Assembly (NCBI GenBank): GCA_002327905.1
Contig: DCUY01000056.1
Coordinates: forward strand, 1 to 5,186
Length of the DNA: 5,186 nt
Source of the DNA: Caldifarciminota bacterium UBA2202
Lineage (GTDB): Bacteria; Hydrothermota; 32-111
Direction: 5' to 3'
Below are positions 1-5,186 of the stretch, in pieces. The position numbers were made by a program, and so were the translations under genes. The notes under the pieces were generated by a model that was not told the origin of the DNA, did no database searches, and was given only the letters and a program-made list of their open reading frames with translations. Numbering within the stretch: the stretch's first letter is position 1; the number at the start of each line of letters is the position of its first letter.

Positions 1-2
1 AT

Positions 3-515
3 ATAGACAGCATATTGAGATTATCAGGCGGACACAGCTATCTTGCGAATGGGAAGTATCTTGACACATGCAGATGGGAGATAGAGGAGGCGAAGAGCGT
101 TCTGTATATAGAATTAACTCAGATACAGGCGTCTCCAACAGTTGCAGTTGATGATACAATATACCCTGATGGAGTAACAATACGGAGCTTTGAATATCCG
201 GTTTATGCAGTTGTAAAACCGATAGTAATAACAGGGAGCTTCGGACCGACAGGGGTACAAGATGGCCGTGAGCCATGCATAGGGGACAGCACTTGTACTG
301 TCCCAACGATACAGAGCCAATACATCATATGGAATACAAATACACAAGGGACACTAACAGTGTATGACATCTCTGGCAGAGAAGTAATAAGAGAAGAATC
401 AAAGACAACAGGCGAACACAAGACAGACATCAGATACTTGAAGAACGGGATATACTTTATAAAACTGAAAACAGAGAATCAATCAATCACAGAGAAGCAG
501 ATAATAATAAAGTAA
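3..515 (+). CDS. Secreted/surface protein, C-terminal part, with T9SS type A-like sorting domain (5' partial)
   Basis: The reading frame is open from the left edge (ATA GAC AGC ATA TTG...) to TAA at 513-515, giving 170 visible residues; the true start is upstream. Roughly the last 65 residues fit the type IX secretion C-terminal sorting domain: GTLTVYDISGREV (from visible residue 116), then a polar turn, LKNGIYFIKLKT, and a basic end, EKQIIIK. In this family the domain directs export across the outer membrane by the Por machinery and is usually cleaved, with the passenger released or anchored. The usual Asn-Pro element near the domain start is not visible. Residues 1-100 are beta-rich in character (many Val, Ile, Thr, Tyr), contain three Cys including a close pair (CIGDSTC), and match no family I recognise, so the passenger's function is unknown. 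The efflux operon downstream has its own promoter, so a functional link is not implied. I am confident of the domain class but not of the protein's role. Confidence 0.8.
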   Translation: MDSILRLSGGHSYLANGKYLDTCRWEIEEAKSVLYIELTQIQASPTVAVDDTIYPDGVTIRSFEYPVYAVVKPIVITGSFGPTGVQDGREPCIGDSTCTVPTIQSQYIIWNTNTQGTLTVYDISGREVIREESKTTGEHKTDIRYLKNGIYFIKLKTENQSITEKQIIIK

Positions 516-551
516 AACTAAAACCTATTTTTGATTACCGAAACTTTCCTC

Positions 552-580
552 TTGACTGACTGGTCAGTTTTTGATATAAT
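552..580 (+). promoter_or_regulatory. Sigma-70-type promoter of the regulator/efflux operon
   Basis: A -35 box TTGACT (552-557, 5 of 6 to consensus) and a perfect -10 box TATAAT (575-580) are separated by exactly 17 bases. Transcription would be expected to start 6-8 bases after the -10 box, around 587-588, which coincides with the ATG of the TetR gene. It is the only good promoter I see upstream of the four tightly packed genes, so it probably drives them all. The form is the classical housekeeping one, not the TTG/TAnnTTTG type of Bacteroidota. Confidence 0.82.
555..568 (+). promoter_or_regulatory. Palindromic operator, probably bound by the adjacent TetR regulator
   Basis: ACTGAC (555-560) and GTCAGT (563-568) form a perfect 6-base inverted repeat around a TG centre. 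It lies in the promoter spacer and overlaps the last three bases of the -35 box. TetR-family dimers typically bind short palindromes of this kind next to their own genes, and one placed here would block RNA polymerase. The palindrome is seen directly; assigning it to this regulator is inference from position. Confidence 0.72.
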
Positions 581-587
581 GCCCCCC

Positions 588-1172
588 ATGGATAAAAAAC
601 AAGAAATCATTAAAAGCGCTCTCACTCTTTTCTGCGACAAAGGATTTTCGGAGACTGACATTGATTCTGTCGCTAAAAGTGCGGGGGTGGGGAAGGGAAC
701 TGTTTATCTTTATTTCAAGGATAAAAAGGACCTTTTCATTTCATCAACAACTTATGCGTTGAACTACTTCAATAATGACCTCGAAAAGAAGGTCGGAGAG
801 GGAAAAAAAGCAAAAGAGAGGCTAAAAATTTATATTGACCATTCATTGAGCATTCTGACAAGCAATAAGGCAATAACAAGGTTTTTCATAACTGAAGTGC
901 TTGAGACAATGCGGAGATGCGGGAAGAAGGATATGGTCGTTGACCATTCAATATTTTTAAAAAGGTACGATATTTTAAAAAAGATCCTTGATGAAGGAAT
1001 GAAGAATAAGGAATTTAAAAATGTCAACAGGGACTCTATCAGCGTAATGATACTGGGCGGCATAAATATGATTATGACAAAACATCTGATATTCGGCAAC
1101 AAAGTTGAAAAGAAAGAACTTTTGGAATTTAGAAATAGTGTTTTAGAGATAATAAGTAAGGAGACAAAATGA
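588..1172 (+). CDS. TetR/AcrR-family transcriptional regulator of the efflux operon
   Basis: This 194-residue protein has the usual TetR length. The N-terminal DNA-binding domain is clear: KQEIIKSALTLFCDKGF (residues 4-20) forms helix 1, and a helix-turn-helix runs from about residue 22 to 43 with the family signature AGVGKGTVYLYFKDKKDLF (32-50). Residues 55-194 are helical and variable, as expected of the ligand-binding and dimerisation domain; the ligand cannot be predicted. I chose ATG 588 because it puts the family's first helix at residue 4 and lies just downstream of the promoter; earlier in-frame starts (TTG 531, ATG 579) lie before or within it. No Shine-Dalgarno precedes 588, since the bases are GCCCCCC directly after the -10 box, so the mRNA is likely leaderless. 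The stop overlaps the channel gene's start (ATGA). Its likely role is autorepressor of the operon, relieved by pump substrates. The family is certain; regulation is inferred. Confidence 0.93.
   Translation: MDKKQEIIKSALTLFCDKGFSETDIDSVAKSAGVGKGTVYLYFKDKKDLFISSTTYALNYFNNDLEKKVGEGKKAKERLKIYIDHSLSILTSNKAITRFFITEVLETMRRCGKKDMVVDHSIFLKRYDILKKILDEGMKNKEFKNVNRDSISVMILGGINMIMTKHLIFGNKVEKKELLEFRNSVLEIISKETK
1157..1163 (+). promoter_or_regulatory. Shine-Dalgarno of the outer-membrane channel gene
   Basis: TAAGGAG lies 5 bases before ATG 1169, inside the last codons of the regulator gene. It supports this start and, with the ATGA overlap, suggests translational coupling. It contrasts with the missing site in front of the regulator. 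Confidence 0.8.
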
Positions 1173-2485
1173 AAAGAGAAATGATTTTCATCTTGCTGAT
1201 TTTTCTCTCATTGAATATTGCATCACTCACTTTGAATGATGCGATAGAGAATGCGATGAAAGAGAATGTTCAGCTGAAGATGCAGGAAGAGAACAAGTCA
1301 ATTGCAAAACTTGATGAAATGAAAGCAATAACGCAGTTTCTTCCCAAACTCACTGGAAGCGGCACTTTTGTGCGTCTTGACACAATCCCCACCACTACTA
1401 CAATGACAGCAACGGGTCCTGTCACAATTCAGGTTGGACTGCAGGACAATCAATCCTATGATGTCAAGCTCGCTTTGCCGATTTTTGTTCAGGGAAAGCT
1501 CGTGCTCGGATATCTTATATCAAAAGATAAATATAAGATGGCAGAGAATGATTTGCTGAAAGCAAAATCCGATATTAAACTTGCAGTGACACAGCTTTAC
1601 CTATCTGCATTGCTTACAGACGAAATGGTTGATGTTACTTCAAAGGTTCTTGAATCAAAGATGGAGCATCTGAGGACTGTACAGTCAAGATACGGGTACG
1701 GCTCTGCAAGCAAAATAGAGCTTCTCTCTTCTGAAATAGAAGTGAAGAATCTTGAAGTGCAGGTTCTTGATTTGAAGAAGCAGAGGGACAATATATACAG
1801 AACACTGAATTTCATGATGGGAAACGACATTGCTTCCGAAGTTGTGCTTGAAGACTCTCTCTCGGATTATATAGCGGAAATGTTTGACACAATAAATATT
1901 GATACTCTCACAAGCGATGAGCTTGCAGGTATTTCCCTTGACGAAAAGAAAGAGATAAAGAGCGCGGAGCTTTCACGAAACATGGTGAAGAAAGTGCATA
2001 CAATGAATTCAATGGCATTCCTGCCTACAATTGCATTATTTTCACAGTACACATATAAGAATTATTATACATATTATAATGACTCTACCTATTTTGATGG
2101 TTCAATCAATTTTGGAGTCACTGCCTCTGTTGACATTTTTTCAGGCGGAGGAAAAGTTATTGATGTTTTGAAGAGCGGCAAGCAAGTCAAACAGACAGAG
2201 ATGGCTCTCTTAATGCTCAAGGAAAAGACGAAACTTGACATAGAGTATCTTATGAACGGATATGAAAATTCAAAACAGTCAATCCAGATGTATGCAAAGA
2301 CGATTCTTTTGTCGGAAGAGGCATACAAGACCGCTCAGGAGCAGTACAGCAGAGGAATAATCAGCAATAATGATTACCTTGATGCTGAAACAAATTTTTT
2401 AAGGACAAAATCAGGATATCTGAAATCTGTATATGACAAGATAATAAATCAGGTATCAATATTAAACTCAATAGGCGCACTGTAA
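1169..2485 (+). CDS. TolC-family outer-membrane efflux channel (OEP/OMF protein)
   Basis: The 438-residue product is the outer-membrane exit duct of a tripartite pump. It begins with a signal peptide (MKREMIFILLIFLSL, cleavage probably near IAS, about residue 19), with no lipobox Cys and no Cys anywhere, so it is TolC-like rather than a lipoprotein like OprM. The mature start LTLNDAIENAMKENVQL is the typical opening helix of the OEP family. The family's internal duplication is visible: FLPKLTGSGTF (about 57-67) and FLPTIALFSQY (about 284-294) each begin a beta-barrel pair, followed by YDVKLALPIFVQGK and INFGVTASVDIFSGGG, then long helical coiled-coil stretches forming the periplasmic tunnel. 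The end (NQVSILNSIGAL) is also family-like. Two putative barrel loops are unusual: one Thr-rich (about 72-86) and one Tyr-rich (about 294-308). Its length is normal for the family. It is the second gene of the operon, starting within the regulator's stop. Confidence 0.92.
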   Translation: MKREMIFILLIFLSLNIASLTLNDAIENAMKENVQLKMQEENKSIAKLDEMKAITQFLPKLTGSGTFVRLDTIPTTTTMTATGPVTIQVGLQDNQSYDVKLALPIFVQGKLVLGYLISKDKYKMAENDLLKAKSDIKLAVTQLYLSALLTDEMVDVTSKVLESKMEHLRTVQSRYGYGSASKIELLSSEIEVKNLEVQVLDLKKQRDNIYRTLNFMMGNDIASEVVLEDSLSDYIAEMFDTINIDTLTSDELAGISLDEKKEIKSAELSRNMVKKVHTMNSMAFLPTIALFSQYTYKNYYTYYNDSTYFDGSINFGVTASVDIFSGGGKVIDVLKSGKQVKQTEMALLMLKEKTKLDIEYLMNGYENSKQSIQMYAKTILLSEEAYKTAQEQYSRGIISNNDYLDAETNFLRTKSGYLKSVYDKIINQVSILNSIGAL

Positions 2486-2490
2486 GGAGG
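2483..2490 (+). promoter_or_regulatory. Shine-Dalgarno of the adaptor gene
   Basis: TAAGGAGG is a full anti-Shine-Dalgarno match 4 bases before ATG 2495. Its first three bases are the stop codon of the channel gene, so termination and re-initiation are adjacent. Confidence 0.85.
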
Positions 2491-2494
2491 AACA

Positions 2495-3355
2495 ATGAAA
2501 AAATATTTTGTGTTCATAATCATCATAGTGGTAATAGTTCTCTCTCTCGCAATATCGAAATTAACCGCGAAGAAGCCGCTGGTAGAAACAATAGTAAAGA
2601 CAGTCTCTCACGAGGTTGTCTCTCTCGGATCCATTTCAGTTGTTCAGGATTTTTACGGAAAAATTGAGGGATACAACCAGACGGAGATATATCCGGATGT
2701 TCCGGGCAGATTCATTAAATATACAGTAGAAGAGGGAAGCTATGTTAAGAAGAATGATGTAATAGCTGAAATAGACCGTTCAGTCCCGGGCATGTCATTT
2801 GAAACAGCAAAAGTTCTTTCCCCGATAGACGGACTTGTATATGAACTGAACATAATGAAGGGCGATGCTGTGGCGCCGTCAATGCCTGTTGCAATGGTGG
2901 CTGAGAACAGCAAGGTTGTGGCAAGGGTTTACATCTCTGCAGACCTTCTCTCCTCGGTTAATAGGGGAATAAGGGCTGAAATAAATGTGGACGGCAACAT
3001 TCTCTCGGGATATGTTGACAGGAAGTCGGCATTTGTGAATAACCTGACACAGATGGGAAGCGTTGACATAGTGATTTCAGGCGGCTCAAAGTATCTGAAT
3101 CGCTCATGCACGGTCAAGCTATTTCTTACAGAGAAGAAAAATGTGAAAGCAATTCCATTTGAAGCTCTGAGGACAGATTCGACAGGAGAGTATGTCTTTG
3201 TATATAAAGATAACTCAGTCAAAAAAACTATTGTCAAGACCGGGCTTAAAAATTCGCTTGCAGTTGAGATAACAGATGGAATCAATACAGGAGACACTAT
3301 AGTGACGCTCGGAAGTGACATGATTAAAGACGGACAGACCGTCAAATTGAGGTAA
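2495..3355 (+). CDS. Short periplasmic adaptor (RND membrane-fusion protein, HlyD/AcrA type) lacking the alpha-hairpin
   Basis: This 286-residue adaptor should bridge the RND pump and the TolC-type channel. An N-terminal membrane anchor (FVFIIIIVVIVLSLAI, residues 5-20) has no lipobox Cys. The first lipoyl half-motif is at about 67-94 (VPGRFIKYTVEEGSYVKKND) and the second at about 107-136 (SPIDGLVYELNIMKGDAV). A beta-barrel domain follows at about 137-212, then a membrane-proximal domain from about 217 (KAIPFEALRTD, then GINTGDTIVTLGSDMIKDG). Only about 12 residues (95-106) join the lipoyl halves. In AcrA-type proteins that place holds a helical hairpin of many tens of residues that docks on the channel, so this one appears hairpin-less, like BesA of Borrelia. 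The frame is continuous and both motifs are intact, so I see no sign of a frameshift. It is shorter than AcrA (about 400 residues), mainly for this reason. The gene starts 9 bases after the channel gene and ends 2 bases before the pump gene. Family assignment is firm; the substrate is unknown. Confidence 0.93.
   Translation: MKKYFVFIIIIVVIVLSLAISKLTAKKPLVETIVKTVSHEVVSLGSISVVQDFYGKIEGYNQTEIYPDVPGRFIKYTVEEGSYVKKNDVIAEIDRSVPGMSFETAKVLSPIDGLVYELNIMKGDAVAPSMPVAMVAENSKVVARVYISADLLSSVNRGIRAEINVDGNILSGYVDRKSAFVNNLTQMGSVDIVISGGSKYLNRSCTVKLFLTEKKNVKAIPFEALRTDSTGEYVFVYKDNSVKKTIVKTGLKNSLAVEITDGINTGDTIVTLGSDMIKDGQTVKLR
3349..3352 (+). promoter_or_regulatory. Shine-Dalgarno of the RND pump gene (weak)
   Basis: GAGG lies 5 bases before ATG 3358 and within the adaptor's final codons. 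It is shorter than the sites of the two preceding genes, which may lower pump translation relative to its partners. The start is supported by the family-typical N-terminus MVKLSIQRPI. Confidence 0.6.
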
Positions 3356-3357
3356 GT

Positions 3358-5186
3358 ATGGTAAAACTTTCAATACAGAGGCCGATTCTCGTAATTGTCG
3401 TATTCATAGTCATTGCGATATTCGGCTTTCTTTCAATCAGACAGCTCGCTGTCGAGATGTTTCCGAAGATAGATCTTCCGATGATTTCAATTGTGACTGT
3501 ATATCCCGGAGCATCAAGCATTGACATTGAAGAGCAGGTTACAAAAAAGATTGAATCTGCAGTATCAATGGTATCCAATGTAAAAGAGATAAAGTCAACC
3601 TCGCAGGAATCAGTCTCATCCGTCAATGTAAGCTTTGAATGGGGAAAAGACCTTGAAGAAGCGGCGAATGACATAAGGACGCAGGTTGAATTCGTAAGGA
3701 GAAGTCTGCCTGATGATGCGGAGAGCCCTATTGTCTACAAGTTCTCTTCATCTATGGCTCCTATAGCAGTAATAGGCATTTCATTCCCCACGGAGGACAT
3801 CGCCTCCCAATTCGATATCACGGAAAGGTACGTGCTTGACAAGTTCAGGCAGATTCCGGGAGTCGGCTCGGCTTTTCTCTCTTCTTCAAAAAAAGAGAAG
3901 GTGAATGTAAATTTGAGGATTCCTGACATGGTGAAATACAATGTCAGCGTCTCTCAGGTTATTTCAATGATTCAGGCGAATTCTATGAATGTTCCATTAG
4001 GAGAGCTGAGAGAGGGTCTGCGCACATATTCTATAAGGCTTCCCGGAGAGTATGCATCCATTGATGAGATATCAAAGACGATAGTCGGTTCTTCAGGAAG
4101 AAATCCAATCTTTCTGTACAATGTGGCAGACATTGACTTCTCTTCAGGCCAGCTTAGTTCTGTCTCAAGAGTTAACGGAAAGAACGGAATATTGGTAATT
4201 CTTCAGAAACAGGCAGACGCTAACACTATAAAGGTTCTTGACGAAGTGAAGAAGAGGATAGAAGAGGTAAAGGAGTTTTATCCCGCAGGAACAGAGATAA
4301 ATGTAATATTCGACACATCAAAGAGCATCAAGTCCACAATCGCGAATCTCGCTTCGACAATCTATTACGGATTTTTGTTTGTGCTCATCATAGTCCTCAT
4401 ATTTCTCAGAAACATAAGGGGAAGTCTAATAATTTCAATGACTATTCCTTTCTCGCTTATTTTTGCATTCATTTATCTGTTTGCCGCGGGAGACACCATA
4501 AATATAATTTCGCTTGCGTCTCTCTCTGTGGCTATAGGAATGGTGGTTGACAATTCAATTGTCGTGCTTGAAAACATATTCAGGCATAGAGACGAAGAGA
4601 AGCGCGAAGTTAAAGAGGCGGCGCTCATAGGAACAAATGAGGTTATAATGGCTATACTTGCCTCTACTTTGACAACATTGGCTATATTCGTTCCTCTTCT
4701 CTTCATTCAGGGATTCTCTTCAGTTCTGTTCAAACAGCTTGCTTATACAATTTCTGTTGTTCTCTTTGCATCTCTCTTCGTGTCAGTCACTTTGACTCCG
4801 ATGATGGCGTCAAGACTCATGGGAGACGGGAAGAAGAAGCTGAACAAGTTTCAGGAGATAACTGAAAATTGGTTTCTCTCTATTGAGCAGTTGTACTCAA
4901 ACGCGCTCGCTTACAGCTTAAAGCACAAGAAATACATCTTATCAATATTCGCGGTTCTTTTTGTCGGCTCTCTCTTTCTTCTCACTGCTATAAAGACGGA
5001 GTTCATGCCCGGAACTGAAGGCGGAGCCGTCTTCGGCTCTGTGACTCTCTCACAGAGCATGAGAATAGAGAAGACTGACAGTATATTAACTAAAATAGGC
5101 AATGACATTAGGTCAAAATATCCCGATATTGATAACTTCATTTTTTATGCGGGAAGTTCAGCTGGAGGCGGGATGATGGGCGGTAA
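3358..5186 (+). CDS. RND-family efflux transporter, HAE1-like (AcrB/MexB type), 3' partial
   Basis: This is the inner-membrane, proton-driven pump of the tripartite system. The window holds 609 codons plus two bases; a full protein is about 1000-1050 residues. It opens with MVKLSIQRPI and TM1 (about 9-28), then the first periplasmic porter loop (about 29-335) with YPGASSIDIEEQV (49-61) and FRQIPGVGSAFL. TM2 (about 337-354) and TM3 (about 362-381) follow. TM4 (about 384-406) carries AIGMVVDNSIVVLENI with proton-relay candidate D398; the next residue is Asn where AcrB has a second Asp. TM5 (about 429-450) is followed by IQGFSSVLF; TM6 (about 461-485) and TM7 (about 526-546) come next. The second porter region then begins (TEFMPGTEGG) and reaches AGSSAGGGMMGG (598-609), at the place of the AcrB switch loop. 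The first loop is about as long as in AcrB. The TM4 motif fits drug/lipophile exporters better than metal (CusA) pumps. The gene lies 2 bases after the adaptor gene; its substrate is unknown. Confidence 0.95.
   Translation, partial: MVKLSIQRPILVIVVFIVIAIFGFLSIRQLAVEMFPKIDLPMISIVTVYPGASSIDIEEQVTKKIESAVSMVSNVKEIKSTSQESVSSVNVSFEWGKDLEEAANDIRTQVEFVRRSLPDDAESPIVYKFSSSMAPIAVIGISFPTEDIASQFDITERYVLDKFRQIPGVGSAFLSSSKKEKVNVNLRIPDMVKYNVSVSQVISMIQANSMNVPLGELREGLRTYSIRLPGEYASIDEISKTIVGSSGRNPIFLYNVADIDFSSGQLSSVSRVNGKNGILVILQKQADANTIKVLDEVKKRIEEVKEFYPAGTEINVIFDTSKSIKSTIANLASTIYYGFLFVLIIVLIFLRNIRGSLIISMTIPFSLIFAFIYLFAAGDTINIISLASLSVAIGMVVDNSIVVLENIFRHRDEEKREVKEAALIGTNEVIMAILASTLTTLAIFVPLLFIQGFSSVLFKQLAYTISVVLFASLFVSVTLTPMMASRLMGDGKKKLNKFQEITENWFLSIEQLYSNALAYSLKHKKYILSIFAVLFVGSLFLLTAIKTEFMPGTEGGAVFGSVTLSQSMRIEKTDSILTKIGNDIRSKYPDIDNFIFYAGSSAGGGMMGG

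Noticed and set aside
15..17. TTG at 15 as the true start of the first gene
   Set aside because: The frame is open to the left edge, no ribosome site is seen and no signal peptide follows, although a T9SS cargo needs one. The gene is truncated by the window.
516..551. Rho-independent terminator after the first gene
   Set aside because: There is a short T run (528-532) but no GC-rich inverted repeat before it. Only weak AAAACT/AGTTTT pairing at a distance is possible, which looks like chance.
531..587. Earlier in-frame starts for the TetR gene (TTG 531, ATG 579)
   Set aside because: They would add 19 or 3 residues before the conserved first helix. TTG 531 lies upstream of the promoter and ATG 579 overlaps the -10 box, so neither would be on a transcript starting near 587.
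2075..2080. Internal TATAAT in the channel gene as a possible second promoter
   Set aside because: The position 17 bases upstream (CATATA) does not resemble a -35 box, and the motif arises from the AT-rich Tyr/Asn codons of a biased loop.
1169..2600. Lipoprotein anchoring of the channel or adaptor
   Set aside because: Neither N-terminus has a Cys after the hydrophobic stretch, so no lipobox is present.
2929..3345. 138-codon open frame on the minus strand opposite the adaptor gene
   Set aside because: It lies wholly antisense to a well-supported gene, lacks a ribosome site and its protein resembles no family. It is a by-product of the codon composition of the real gene.
3358..5186. Heavy-metal (CusA-type) RND pump, suggested by the single TM4 Asp and the Met pair at 606-607
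   Set aside because: The TM4 motif AIGMVVDNSIVVLEN is of HAE type, the adaptor has no Met-rich N-terminus like CusB, and the Met pair lies in a Gly loop rather than at the CusA methionine sites as far as I can align.
1..5186. Defence system, CRISPR array, integrase, transposon or RNA gene
   Set aside because: I saw no repeats with spacers, terminal inverted repeats, nuclease or recombinase motifs, or tRNA-like folds on either strand. The window is fully explained by the five genes and their control sites.

Overview
The window holds the end of one secreted-protein gene followed by most of a four-gene multidrug-efflux operon, all on the + strand. Coding density is high and no stretch over 300 bases lacks a gene. 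There are no RNA genes, mobile elements, CRISPR arrays or recognisable repeats.

Layout. Bases 3-515 are the C-terminal 170 codons of a protein whose start lies upstream of the window. It ends in a domain resembling the type IX secretion (T9SS, Por) type A sorting signal. A 72-base gap (516-587) follows, with no convincing terminator. It carries a near-consensus sigma-70 promoter (TTGACT, 17-base spacer, TATAAT) with a palindromic operator, ACTGAC-TG-GTCAGT, inside it. The TetR-family regulator begins at 588, almost exactly where transcription should start, so its mRNA is probably leaderless. Then come a TolC-type outer-membrane channel gene (1169-2485, overlapping the regulator by 4 bases), a short periplasmic adaptor gene (2495-3355) and an RND inner-membrane pump gene (3358 to the window edge, 609 codons, incomplete).

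How the genes work together. The three structural genes encode the parts of a tripartite efflux pump: an RND antiporter in the inner membrane, an adaptor in the periplasm and a channel in the outer membrane. The first gene encodes a repressor that probably binds the operator in its own promoter. Since no other promoter is evident, it would set the level of the whole operon and release it when a ligand binds. The most unusual part is the adaptor, which seems to lack the alpha-helical hairpin that normally reaches the TolC channel. This resembles the minimal adaptor BesA of Borrelia, whose locus has, as I recall, the same channel-adaptor-pump order.

Organism. The outer-membrane channel shows a diderm. 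The T9SS-like domain points to the Bacteroidota/FCB group or one of the candidate phyla that share T9SS. The canonical -35/-10 promoter and strong Shine-Dalgarno sequences (TAAGGAG, TAAGGAGG) are atypical of Bacteroidota proper, so I favour a T9SS-bearing lineage outside it. Base composition is moderately AT-rich, with frequent ATA and AGA codons. This placement is inference.

I did not find a clearly new biological system. The points most worth checking are the hairpin-less adaptor and the leaderless, self-regulated repressor.
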